A DNA stretch of 59,617 nucleotides, taken from positions 1 to 59,617 of the forward strand of contig JAQWZF010000027.1 in assembly GCA_029253585.1 (NCBI GenBank), in the 5' to 3' direction. Of this stretch, positions 6,607 through 14,569 are shown piece after piece. Made by a program: the position numbers and the translations under genes. Each line of letters begins with the position of its first letter. The first letter of the stretch is position 1. The stretch is from Gammaproteobacteria bacterium. Lineage in GTDB: Bacteria; Pseudomonadota; Gammaproteobacteria; Pseudomonadales; Pseudohongiellaceae. Below the pieces are notes generated by a model, which was not told where the DNA came from, did not search any database, and worked only from the letters and a program-made list of their open reading frames with translations.

Positions 6607-8883
6607 TTATAGGTCGTATGAAATATTAAAATAAAAGGTCCTACCCGGCCAAGGATGGGCAACAAAGGCCACTTCATTGGTGATATTATCGATTCCGAAA
6701 CCCAGTGCCAAGCCGTTATCCAAACGATAACTGAATTTCAGCCCCACTCTCTCATAGCCGTCCTGAGCACCGTAGACATTGTCTTCCCTATCTGAATTGT
6801 CAGTGCGCCCATAGCTGTCCGATGCATATTGAAAATTTAATCCTACATTCCAGTCGTTGCTGATATTGTATGTTGCCAACAGGTTTCCGCGCCATTCAGG
6901 CATTCGAGGATATACATTTCCTTCTATGCTGGGATTGGGCGCATTCTTTACAATTTCTGAATCGGTGTAGACTACATTGAAACGCACATCTAGATTATCA
7001 ATAAACAGATCATTGGAATTGGTAACAAATTCAATCCCGTTGGTTTGAATTTCATCAACTGGAAGGAAAGTGCGCAATGAAGTGCCGCCATCAATAATGC
7101 CTGTTTGGGACTCGATGACATTATCAATTGTTTCCGAGAATAAATTAACGCGCACATATCCAGCCGCCAGTTCTCTTTCGACCATCAGATTATGATGAAG
7201 ACCATCTTCAGGCTTTAGACCAGGGTTGGAAATACTAACAGTATTAAACGCTTCATACTGACTGAACAATTCTTCAACAATGGGGAATCGGTACGCTTTA
7301 GCAAGCGAGTAACGAACTGACCAGTTGCTGTTCGGCAGATAACCCAGAGAGACCTTTGGAGATACTTTGTCTTCACCTCGGGTCGGAACCTGTGTTAACT
7401 CGAATTCGGTAGTAGTCGCATCATCACTATCGAAGTAGCCATTGCTACTTTCGAAATCTTCCCAGCGCAGGCCGAAAGCTGCGTCCCATTGATCGTTAAT
7501 CTGATAGTTCAACTGGGCAAATGCAGCCAGGATTTCAGTTTCGCCACCGCTGCGTGACCTAAATGCCGTTTTCTCGCCGGCAGCATAATTGTCAGAGTTA
7601 TATATGTCGAGATTTAGCTCATAGGATTCATGGCGTATGCCAGTGACCAGGCCCAAACCTCGCACGCCAAGATCATCAAAGTTTAATTTAAGCTCTGCCG
7701 TATCCCAACCGGTATCTCCGAAGTCCTGAACTTGTCCTGCCAAAGTATAATTAGGATCTTCAAGATGAGTAGAGGAACTGCGATTATTGTCATTAAGAAC
7801 TTCAAACCTGCTGATATTCGCCTCAAGTTCAACTGTGTCTGTTAACTGCCCTCGCAATCGTACGCCTACGTTCAAACTGTCGCGATCCAGATTGCTAGTA
7901 GCAAACCTGCTCGCAGGGACAAAATATTGCCTTCCGTTGTCGACTACATGCCCGCTATAAACCGAACTACCATTTGAATCTTGCAAGTAGGAATTTGAAG
8001 CGTCTGAAACAGAGACCCGGTCTTCGTAAGCTATGTTTAGCAGTGTGCTCCAGTTTCCAAAATCATGACCGAGTTTGAATTTATAGTTATTTGTTTCAGT
8101 ATCTACGATACCGGTATCCATAAACCAGTTTGCCGATCGGCCACGGTCATCGTTATCAACAAATGTGCCAGTGACGTCCATCGCTGTATCGCTAGAGCTT
8201 CGACTCCCGGCACGGAAAGTCTGGGGCTGTGATTCATTTTCCAATCGATTAAAAGATAGATAAACACTAGTGTCGCCAAACTTGTTTCCATATGACACGA
8301 ATGTTTTGTGTCCATCCACTGTATCGTCGAACCCGTAGGCATCAAAATTTTGTGAGAAGTAGGAGCTATCAATATGGAATTCTTCCTGCTGCGGAATGGC
8401 TGTCTCGATATTTACGACTCCACCCATAGCATTGCCGCTATACTCAGCAGAAAAAGGTCCGTACAGGGTTTCTACCTGAGCAATCTCACTTGGGGATACC
8501 ATTGTCCAGCGAGGAGCGCCATTCCAACGTGACTGCAATAAATAGTGCAGCGGCACCCCGTCGGCGAAAACCATTGAGCGAGATGTCTGAAACATATTTG
8601 ATCCACGCATTCCCAACACGCCGTTAGAATCACCAATAAAGCGCCGGCGAATTACCACACTGGGCTCAAACTTCACTACGTCTTCAGTAGTTGCAACATT
8701 GATGCTGCGAAAATCTTCAGGAGTTAATAAACTGGTTGGGCTCAGATTTCCAAAGCGTTGATCACTGTCGCTGCCCCATACATGAATTTCTTCAATCTGA
8801 TCTTGTGCTGTTGCCGGAAAACTTGTAACAAGCAATCCTGACAGAACTGCGCAGCTAACGCGCGAGTGGTATAGCTTTCTCAT
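6607..8883 (-). CDS. TonB-dependent outer-membrane receptor
   Basis: A 758-residue receptor: signal peptide ending near PATAQD, a TonB-box-like EEIHVWGSD, a plug domain (VVKFEPSVVIRRR, then GVLGMRGSN, then the box around VETLYGPFSAEYSGNAMGG), and a 22-strand-type barrel ending with the aromatic terminus FYFNISYDL. Such receptors import scarce ligands (siderophores, metal complexes, vitamins, glycans) across the outer membrane using TonB energy. I chose ATG 8883 because AAGGAT lies 7 nt upstream and the signal peptide begins there; the frame is open 16 codons further. It heads the operon with the BNR protein and the thioredoxin-like protein. The ligand is unknown; the metal-like motifs of the neighbour suggest a metal complex. 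Confidence 0.9.
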   Translation of the reverse strand: MRKLYHSRVSCAVLSGLLVTSFPATAQDQIEEIHVWGSDSDQRFGNLSPTSLLTPEDFRSINVATTEDVVKFEPSVVIRRRFIGDSNGVLGMRGSNMFQTSRSMVFADGVPLHYLLQSRWNGAPRWTMVSPSEIAQVETLYGPFSAEYSGNAMGGVVNIETAIPQQEEFHIDSSYFSQNFDAYGFDDTVDGHKTFVSYGNKFGDTSVYLSFNRLENESQPQTFRAGSRSSSDTAMDVTGTFVDNDDRGRSANWFMDTGIVDTETNNYKFKLGHDFGNWSTLLNIAYEDRVSVSDASNSYLQDSNGSSVYSGHVVDNGRQYFVPASRFATSNLDRDSLNVGVRLRGQLTDTVELEANISRFEVLNDNNRSSSTHLEDPNYTLAGQVQDFGDTGWDTAELKLNFDDLGVRGLGLVTGIRHESYELNLDIYNSDNYAAGEKTAFRSRSGGETEILAAFAQLNYQINDQWDAAFGLRWEDFESSNGYFDSDDATTTEFELTQVPTRGEDKVSPKVSLGYLPNSNWSVRYSLAKAYRFPIVEELFSQYEAFNTVSISNPGLKPEDGLHHNLMVERELAAGYVRVNLFSETIDNVIESQTGIIDGGTSLRTFLPVDEIQTNGIEFVTNSNDLFIDNLDVRFNVVYTDSEIVKNAPNPSIEGNVYPRMPEWRGNLLATYNISNDWNVGLNFQYASDSYGRTDNSDREDNVYGAQDGYERVGLKFSYRLDNGLALGFGIDNITNEVAFVAHPWPGRTFYFNISYDL

Positions 8884-9257
8884 TCTATTAATCCTTGATA
8901 ATGCCCTTGCTTCTAATCCTGCCTGGCACAAACTTAAATGGTTGCGGGGATTGTAGAGAGAATGCGGGCTTCATGAGTGCGACATAGTGACGCAGGAGTG
9001 CGCAAATCAACTCATAGATTGATTTAGATCAGGATTTTTGGGGAAGGGAAGAAGCGAGCTGTGACAATATGTCGCGACTCGCTACGAATTGCAAGCCCTG
9101 AAAAGGGCTATCACAACATTGAGAACTACTTGTTAGTTTGAAACTTTAATCTAGGGCCTGAAACTACTACAGAATCAAGCTCAAAATTATCAGATGTACT
9201 GAAGCTATAGATCGGGCAAATTTATTTTTTGGCAAGATTAACCAGAATTACATAAAA
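8884..9257. other. Intergenic region upstream of the TonB receptor
   Basis: About 375 bp without a gene. It should hold the promoter of the minus-strand receptor operon. It contains a perfect small inverted repeat AGCCCT-GAAA-AGGGCT near 9094-9109. No clear Fur-type site was recognised. Confidence 0.4.
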
Positions 9258-9453
9258 TTTTGGCACACTTCTTAGCACACTCTGTTTTAAATCTTTTTAC
9301 TCATTGATTAAATTAAAGAATCGGTCACGCTGTCTACTGAAAATCCTTGTGTCGGTGGTTCGAATGCTGCGACAGCAGCGCAGACGGCGGAACGCCGCCC
9401 GAAGAGGACGAACATCCCAAAGGCTGTTTGGATCATTCCGCTCCTGGGCACCA
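9258..9453 (+). repeat. Family C cassette, copy 3a: tRNA-Phe-like sequence split in the T loop
   Basis: Leader with direct repeats TTGGCACACT (9260) and TTAGCACACT (9272), then a segment from ACTGAAAATCC (9336) to GGTTCGA (ends 9363) that matches tRNA-Phe from the anticodon loop to the T loop, including the GAA anticodon. A 72-nt insert (9364-9435) follows, with hairpins GCTGC/GCAGC (9366-9370 with 9375-9379) and CGGCG/CGCCG (9385-9389 with 9393-9397). Then comes TTCCGCTCCTGGGCACCA (9436-9453), the T-arm 3' strand and acceptor with CCA. Removing the insert restores a paired T arm. The 5' acceptor strand and D arm of a real tRNA are absent, so this is not a functional tRNA gene. Confidence 0.75.
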
Positions 9454-9634
9454 TACGTAAAACAGCCTGGCAAAGCGGAGCTTTTTTATGTATCGAGTTT
9501 AGAGGTAGGATGAGAACCATCAACCTGGTTCGACCGATTGCGAAGCAATCATCAGCGAGCGCAACGCGCGAAGCCCGCAGGGAAAAACAGCCCTAAGGCT
9601 GTTTGGATTCTTCCCTCCGGACACATTCCACGGC
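9454..9634 (+). repeat. Family C cassette, copy 3b
   Basis: A second cassette directly after copy 3a. A terminator-like gcttttttatg and a ggatgagaaccatc segment, both shared with copy 1, lead to GGTTCGA (9527-9533). A 77-nt insert follows (9534-9610) with hairpins GATTGC/GCAATC (9536-9541 with 9545-9550) and AAACAGCC/GGCTGTTT (9585-9592 with 9597-9604), and then TTCCCTCC. Compared with copies 1 and 2 the stems differ in sequence but keep pairing. Confidence 0.7.
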
Positions 9635-9637
9635 CTC

Positions 9638-9662
9638 AAGTTGATAAGTTGTCAGTGTCCCC
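9638..9662 (+). repeat. Family A half-repeat
   Basis: AAGTTGATAAGTTGTCAGTG followed by TCCCC, one end of the family A element, nearly identical to the right arm at 51648-51668. It lies between a family C cassette and a family B end. Confidence 0.65.
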
Positions 9663-9677
9663 TGTAGTTCCTATTAT

Positions 9678-9699
9678 ACTGTATATTTACTCTGACCCC
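9678..9699 (-). repeat. Family B end
   Basis: ACTGTATATTTACTCTGACC plus CC, the reverse complement of the GGGGTCAGAGTAAA consensus, and closely similar to the end at 4774-4794. It lies 36 bp before the DTW gene; an opposite copy (10316-10337) lies just after that gene, so the gene sits between two inverted family B ends. Confidence 0.65.
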
Positions 9700-9734
9700 A
9701 TTTATTCAACACTCTCGCCTGGTAACACCCATCG

Positions 9735-10298
9735 ATGCCTAGAACCGATTGCCCCCGCTGTGCCTATCCCCAGCAGTCCTGCATCTGCAGCGCGATCAAT
9801 GAGACAAGTTATCAAACCCAAATCGTTGTCTTACAGCACCCCTCCGAGGTCAAGCATGCCAAAAATACAGCGCGGCTAATTTCACTGGTGGCACCCAAGA
9901 CAGAAACAGTAGTGGGAGAAAATCCCGAGGACTTTAGGGCAGTGCGCAGCAGGATAATGTCAAATCCAAATGCAGTCATTCTGTTCCCCACTGCCACAAG
10001 CATAGCCCTTGACCGGGGCATGGAAGCCATGCCGGTAGATACTTTGATCATAATAGATGGCACCTGGCGTAAGGCCAAAAAAATCTGGCTTTCGAATCCT
10101 TGGCTCCATGGGATGCGGGTCTGCCACCTCAATAGTCCGATCAGCAGCAAGTATCACATCCGCAGCAGCAGGCAGCCCGATGGGCTGGCAAGTATTGAGG
10201 CAGCTGCCAGTGCGCTCAGTCAGTTGGGAGAAAGGAATACTGGCGCCCTGTTAGATGCGCTAATGGCAATGCAGAAATGCTGGCCTTCGCGTACCTGA
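9735..10298 (+). CDS. tapT: DTW-domain tRNA-uridine aminocarboxypropyltransferase
   Basis: A 187-residue DTW/TapT (YfiP)-type protein. The N-terminal zinc-like cysteines CPRC...CIC are at residues 6-18 and the signature D-G-T-W-R-K-A-K-K at 108-116. Family members transfer the aminocarboxypropyl group of S-adenosylmethionine to uridine 47 of several tRNAs, giving acp3U; in Escherichia coli tRNA-Phe is among the substrates. The length is slightly short for the family but includes the main motifs. It stands alone, with family C tRNA-Phe-like repeats on both sides; a link between the enzyme and those repeats would be speculation. The start at 9735 has no strong ribosome site. Confidence 0.85.
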   Translation: MPRTDCPRCAYPQQSCICSAINETSYQTQIVVLQHPSEVKHAKNTARLISLVAPKTETVVGENPEDFRAVRSRIMSNPNAVILFPTATSIALDRGMEAMPVDTLIIIDGTWRKAKKIWLSNPWLHGMRVCHLNSPISSKYHIRSSRQPDGLASIEAAASALSQLGERNTGALLDALMAMQKCWPSRT

Positions 10299-10315
10299 TA
10301 GACACCCTGATATTT

Positions 10316-10337
10316 GGGGTCAGAGTAAAAATGCAGA
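10316..10337 (+). repeat. Family B end
   Basis: GGGGTCAGAGTAAAAATGCA followed by GA, 17 bp after the DTW gene stop. It is directly followed by family C copy 4, the same B-then-C order as at 4503. Confidence 0.65.
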
Positions 10338-10357
10338 AGTTTTGAACTAAGAATTGT

Positions 10358-10480
10358 CGATATTCTTAGCACACTCTGATTTTGCGCTTTTAACTCTCTG
10401 ATTCGATTAAAGAATCGGTCGCACAGTCTACTGAAAATCCTCGTGTCGGTGGTTCGACAAGCGCGTAGCGCTTCCGGCGT
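10358..10480 (+). repeat. Family C cassette, copy 4 (truncated)
   Basis: A single leader repeat TTAGCACACT (10366-10375), then the tRNA-Phe-like segment from ACTGAAAATCC (10430) to GGTTCGA (ends 10457), then the first hairpin AAGCGC-GTA-GCGCTT (10459-10464 with 10468-10473). After about 10480 it no longer resembles the other copies, so the second and third hairpins and the tRNA 3' half are lost. It is the clearest compensatory variant of hairpin 1. Confidence 0.65.
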
Positions 10481-10584
10481 GATTACTGGCGCTAAGAAAA
10501 GCACCTTGAAGAGTAAAACCGCATGGACTGAGGGGCACTTGTCGCCTCCTCGGCATACAGGCTAAAGCCGTAAAGTTTTGCCTC

Positions 10585-11106
10585 TCAGATTTCGTTGGAA
10601 ATCATCTTGCGAACATGCGTTATCCATACTGCTATCAACACCAGCAGTGGCGCCGACAGGGTGATCAACAGGGATTCCACCATAGTGAAACCTAGCGGCA
10701 TGTCTGGGGATAAGCCACATATTCCCTGAGCCTCAAATAAGAGGGGAATCCACCGATCCAGCGGCATGAACTCCGGGAATCCGGCACCCATGGTGCAGCT
10801 GGAAACAACCGTGCCCAGCTCGACGCCATAGGCGTAGTAGCTGGTGTAGAGCGCCCCGGCCAGCATGAAGATGGTGAGGTTCAGTGCCATCCAGCGCCAC
10901 CAAATGCTTTTGACCATGACCAGTCCCAACAGAGCGAAGATGATGGAGCCCATTACCCAGGCCCGCACCTGTACACACAGCGCACATGGATACCACATTC
11001 CAGGACCATACTGATAAAACAGCGCGATACCTTCCATCAGCACCAGGTAGAGAACACCGGTCAGCCAGAAATAGCGGCTTTCGGCAAAGTTATAGAGCTT
11101 GTTCAC
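10585..11106 (-). CDS. DsbB-like disulfide bond formation protein
   Basis: A 173-residue inner-membrane protein with four main hydrophobic segments. It shows the two periplasmic redox pairs of DsbB: PCALC (Cys41, Cys44) after the first helix and a second loop with Cys103 and Cys129. DsbB reoxidises DsbA and passes electrons to quinone. The GTG start at 11106 has AAGGGTG 8 nt upstream. The gene is alone on its strand between repeat-rich spacers. The C-C pair spacing in the second loop (26 residues) is longer than in E. coli DsbB, as in the DsbI-like branch, so the exact subfamily is open. Confidence 0.8.
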   Translation of the reverse strand: MNKLYNFAESRYFWLTGVLYLVLMEGIALFYQYGPGMWYPCALCVQVRAWVMGSIIFALLGLVMVKSIWWRWMALNLTIFMLAGALYTSYYAYGVELGTVVSSCTMGAGFPEFMPLDRWIPLLFEAQGICGLSPDMPLGFTMVESLLITLSAPLLVLIAVWITHVRKMISNEI

Positions 11107-11252
11107 AGATTACACCCTTCGAACGTAGCGGTAATATCCTAAATAGATAGTGCATTCTAACGGATTTCTTTCAGGAATAAATGGGAGCTTTCCAGAATTG
11201 CTTTCTTTATTCTTACTCTCACCCTAAGGCTATCGCGCGCACCACTCACAAT

Positions 11253-11280
11253 CTTAAGTTGTTAAGTTGTGGGTGTCCCC
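11253..11280 (+). repeat. Family A half-repeat
   Basis: CTTAAGTTGTTAAGTTGTGG followed by GTGTCCCC. It lies about 60 bp before the metallo-hydrolase start and replaces any upstream context there. Confidence 0.65.
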
Positions 11281-11341
11281 TATATGCTCCTACACGATGA
11301 ATCTATCAGCGTCCCGACAACCAAGGAGAGACTTAAATATT

Positions 11342-12328
11342 ATGATGACCAAGACAATCGGCAGAACAGGCATTATTGGACTGATACTCTATTCAGCATT
11401 TGTCGGAGCACAGCCCGCTCCCTCCTCAACCACTATTTTTGACGGGCTAAAGATAACTCTGTGCGGCACTTCCTCTCCATTGCCAGCGCCAGGTCGCGCG
11501 CAGGCTTGCGTGGCGGTAGAAACACCCGATCATCTTTATATTGTGGATGCAGGATCTGGTTCTGCGGCTACAGCACAGCTATCCGGCATTCCTTTAGAAA
11601 AAATGCGCGGCATTCTGTTAACCCATTATCATTCTGATCATATATCCGATATCGGCGATTTCAATCTCAACTCATGGGTAGCAGGCAGGCCAGCTTCATT
11701 ACAAATTATTGGACCAGAAGGTGTCAATCGCATTGTTGAAGGTCTTAATATCACTCACGAATTGGACCGTGGCTACCGTGTGGCTCATCACGGTGTAGAG
11801 CTACTTAACCCCGAACTAGGCATACTGCAGTCTCGCACAATAGGGGAGGGCGTAATCTGGGATGAAGATGGATTGCGGATCACTGCATTCGAAGTTTCTC
11901 ATCCACCGATTGAACCAGCCTTTGGTTATCGATTGGATTACGGTGGTCGCTCCGTGGTCATCAGTGGCGATAGCTTAGTTACCGACAAAATTGTGGAAAT
12001 ATCTGATGGCGCCGATGTTGTGCTACATGACGCGATGGCTTTGCAACTAGTGCAAGGTGCGGAAGCTATGTCACGCGGCGCTGGCAATACCCGACTTGCA
12101 ACCGTACTCCACGATATTCAGGATTATCATGCAACCACTGCAGATTTAGCACGCCTGACAGCCGAGGCGGCGATTGGGCAACTCGCTTTATATCACCTTG
12201 TACCTGCCCCAAGAAATGCCATGGCAATTGCGGCATTCAACGGCGGCTTACCAGACGGTGCTCTCATTACCGAAGACGGCATGATGATCTCCTTGCCAGC
12301 AAATTCGAAAGAGATCTCGGTTGATTGA
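11342..12328 (+). CDS. Exported metallo-beta-lactamase-fold hydrolase
   Basis: A 328-residue protein with a signal peptide (GIIGLILYSAFVGAQ) and the MBL metal motif HYHSDH at residues 95-100, plus GDSLVTD and HDAM further on, as in the RNase Z / AtsA-type branch. These enzymes bind two zinc ions and hydrolyse phosphodiesters, sulfate esters or similar bonds. Export argues against an RNase Z role; an arylsulfatase-like or other hydrolase is more likely, in keeping with the sulfatases at 14.5-19 kb. I chose ATG 11342 (an ATG also at 11345), with AAGGAGAG upstream; the frame is open from a GTG in the family A repeat but that adds no conserved sequence. Confidence 0.75.
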   Translation: MMTKTIGRTGIIGLILYSAFVGAQPAPSSTTIFDGLKITLCGTSSPLPAPGRAQACVAVETPDHLYIVDAGSGSAATAQLSGIPLEKMRGILLTHYHSDHISDIGDFNLNSWVAGRPASLQIIGPEGVNRIVEGLNITHELDRGYRVAHHGVELLNPELGILQSRTIGEGVIWDEDGLRITAFEVSHPPIEPAFGYRLDYGGRSVVISGDSLVTDKIVEISDGADVVLHDAMALQLVQGAEAMSRGAGNTRLATVLHDIQDYHATTADLARLTAEAAIGQLALYHLVPAPRNAMAIAAFNGGLPDGALITEDGMMISLPANSKEISVD

Positions 12329-12335
12329 TAACTAT

Positions 12336-12358
12336 GGATCAGAGTGAAAATTCAGTAG
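12336..12358 (+). repeat. Family B end (diverged)
   Basis: GGATCAGAGTGAAAATTCAG then TAG, a variant of the family B end, 8 bp after the hydrolase stop. It is again followed by a family C leader. Confidence 0.5.
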
Positions 12359-12360
12359 TT

Positions 12361-12715
12361 TTGAGCACGCTCAATCACTGTATTTCTAGCACACTTCTTA
12401 GCACACTCTGATCTCGTACTTATCTCTCTGATTCGTATAAAGAATAGGTCACGCGGTCTACTAAAAATCCTCGTGTCGGTGGCCCGAAAGGAGCGAAGCT
12501 CCGCAGAGTGCGCAAAGCGCGAGTCCGAAGGGTCTAGAAATTCGGCTTAGCCGAATTTAGAGTCAAAGCTGCGGCAGCAGCGCAGGCGGCGGAACGCCGC
12601 CCGTAGGGTGAGAATTTTAATTTAATCAAAATTCGAATCACTAATTGCGCCAGCAATTTGCAACGAGCGCCTCAACGCGAAGCTTGCAAGGGACACGCCC
12701 CAAGGCCATTTGGAT
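12361..12715 (+). repeat. Family C array, copy 5: three tandem hairpin modules
   Basis: TTGAGCACGCTCAA palindrome (12361), leader repeats (12387-12395 and 12398-12407), tRNA-Phe-like segment 12460-12487, then three modules. Module 1: GGAGC/GCTCC (12490-12494 with 12498-12502) and AAATTCGGC/GCCGAATTT (12538-12546 with 12550-12558). Module 2: GCTGC/GCAGC (12568-12572 with 12577-12581), CGGCG/CGCCG (12587-12591 with 12595-12599) and GAATTTT/AAAATTC (12612-12618 with 12628-12634). Module 3: AATTGC/GCAATT (12643-12648 with 12653-12658). All use different stem sequences in the same order. Confidence 0.7.
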
Positions 12716-12776
12716 GGCTAGGCCTGCCATGTGTATCTTTCATAGAAAATGAATCTGCCCCACTTTCTCCGCGATA

Positions 12777-14198
12777 TCAGGGTAAAGGGACTTCGCCACT
12801 TTCTACATCTCTTGCTCGTTCAAAAGAGGCTACCGGAGTTGCAGTTCTCACTTGCTCAAGCCAGAACACCCCATCATAAGGATAACTATTTCCACGCGTG
12901 CCAATGAAATCCATGTCACCATCATTGTCCAAATCGCGAGCGATGAATTTGTCGAACATGCCACGTTTGCGCCTGGAGATATCATGACGAGTCCATTCAG
13001 TCTTGGCATCGCCAGGATTTTCAAACCAGCCAATTCTTCCCAGGGCACCACCTATGTCCATGGTAGCGTCGTCTTCCATGCGATCCCCCCTGCTGTAACT
13101 ACCGGCAATCACGTCAGTGTCACCATCACCATCTATATCAGCTAGCTCCATGCCAGTCATGCTGTCCGGTAGGAACGTGCCTATTTGATAACCATTCCAG
13201 GCATCGCCCAGCTCCGCTGGTTGCTCGATCCACATTAAGCTTGGTGGTCTGCCGGCACCGACGATATCGAGGCGACCGTCACCGGAGAGGTCGACGTACT
13301 CCAGATTAAAGCCCTGCATAGTGCCACCATTGATGCCGATGGCATGCTCATCAAACTCTAGCTCACCAGCATTCTCGAACCAGAGAATACGATTTTCTCC
13401 ACGGGTTCCGACCACGATATCCTGATCTCCATCACCATCAAGATCCACGGTTTCTGAATTCTGCGGAATGCTATAGCGCCCAAGAATTTCTCGCTGCCAA
13501 CTCTCACCATCGAGAGGATCACCATGTAAAGTAAATAGCTCAACTGGCGTTGAGCTAGCGTAGTCGGCTGGGCTAGGACGTTGGGCGCCCTTGTTAGGGG
13601 CGATGATTTCAGAAATCCCATCGCTATTCAAATCAGCAGCGAAGACGCGAATATATGATCCGCGATTCAAAGTCACGGGAAGAATCAGACGTTCCCATGC
13701 TGTGGAGCGCGCGTTAGCACCCGGGTTTTCCAGATATATCAAATGTGCAAGTTCAGCGGCGACAAAAACATCCAGATAACCGTCGCGATTAACATCCACC
13801 AGCACCGCATCTTCGGGCGCGCCTACTTCGGCTCCTTCGGCCAGAGTAATATTCACCCACCTATCAGGATCCGACGTTCCAAACGCAATTCGCACATGAC
13901 CGGCAGCCGGCGGCTCAAAACCATCATCATAGGTAGCAGAATCATAGGTGGAATCAGATTCGTGTACGGAGACAATGTCTTCGAAGCCATCCTTGTCGAG
14001 ATCACCTACTACCAGACCATCACTGCCATTAAATGGAATTCCAGACTCGGCAGGGTCATCAATGAGATGTTCACGCCAGCTTATGTAAGTACCGTCAGCC
14101 CCCCGAGCACGGGTCAATGCATCACCAACAGGCTCTTGCGCATTTGCAGTTGAAGCAACGCCTATCACTGTTAGGAAAAATATAGTTCTTCTTTTCAT
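12777..14198 (-). CDS. Exported FG-GAP/VCBS repeat protein
   Basis: A 473-residue secreted protein with a signal peptide (FFLTVIGVASTANA) and at least seven calcium-binding D-x-D-x-D-G style loops (DLDKDGFEDI, DVNRDGYLDV, DLNSDGISEI, DLDGDGDQDI, DLSGDGRLDI, DIDGDGDTDV, DLDNDGDMDF), each closing an FG-GAP/VCBS beta-propeller blade. Such proteins bind ligands or surfaces and often accompany polysaccharide or sulfatase systems. GAGGAAG lies just before the start codon. It diverges from the sulfatase group at 14570, so shared regulation is possible. No catalytic motif was seen. Confidence 0.8.
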   Translation of the reverse strand: MKRRTIFFLTVIGVASTANAQEPVGDALTRARGADGTYISWREHLIDDPAESGIPFNGSDGLVVGDLDKDGFEDIVSVHESDSTYDSATYDDGFEPPAAGHVRIAFGTSDPDRWVNITLAEGAEVGAPEDAVLVDVNRDGYLDVFVAAELAHLIYLENPGANARSTAWERLILPVTLNRGSYIRVFAADLNSDGISEIIAPNKGAQRPSPADYASSTPVELFTLHGDPLDGESWQREILGRYSIPQNSETVDLDGDGDQDIVVGTRGENRILWFENAGELEFDEHAIGINGGTMQGFNLEYVDLSGDGRLDIVGAGRPPSLMWIEQPAELGDAWNGYQIGTFLPDSMTGMELADIDGDGDTDVIAGSYSRGDRMEDDATMDIGGALGRIGWFENPGDAKTEWTRHDISRRKRGMFDKFIARDLDNDGDMDFIGTRGNSYPYDGVFWLEQVRTATPVASFERARDVESGEVPLP

Positions 14199-14569
14199 GT
14201 CTTCCTCTTATGGCTATGCCCTGCATAACTGAAATTTGCACAGTCTCTGTATCTACTTATATGCAGCTACTAGATAAATATCGAGTATAAGGAGCCTTAA
14301 GGCTGCAACCAACCCTTTATGAGTCGAGAGACTCTCAAATCTCTCTCATTTTCACTAGAACTGCTCGAATTCCATAGCGTACTTCTCAGCACACCCTGAT
14401 TTAGCAATTTTAACTTGTTGACTCCACTGGCCTTGACTATTTACTGTCCTGACTTCAGCTTTAACAGTTCCATTTGCGAAAAAATTGATTATCCTACAAA
14501 ACAGCGAAGAATAAATTGCACAAGCCGCAGTTCATGACTTGTGAGAACGTAAACCCAAGGGGACTTATT
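14199..14569. other. Divergent intergenic region with a degenerate family C leader
   Basis: About 370 bp between the FG-GAP gene and the first sulfatase. TAGCGTACT (14375) and CAGCACACC (14387) followed by ctgattt resemble the family C leader, but no tRNA-like part follows. It must hold both promoters; none was clear enough to call. Confidence 0.35.

Noticed and set aside
9336..9453. Functional tRNA-Phe gene with an intron
   Set aside because: The 5' acceptor strand and D arm are missing upstream (the sequence there does not pair with CCTGGGC), so no complete cloverleaf can form even after removing the insert.
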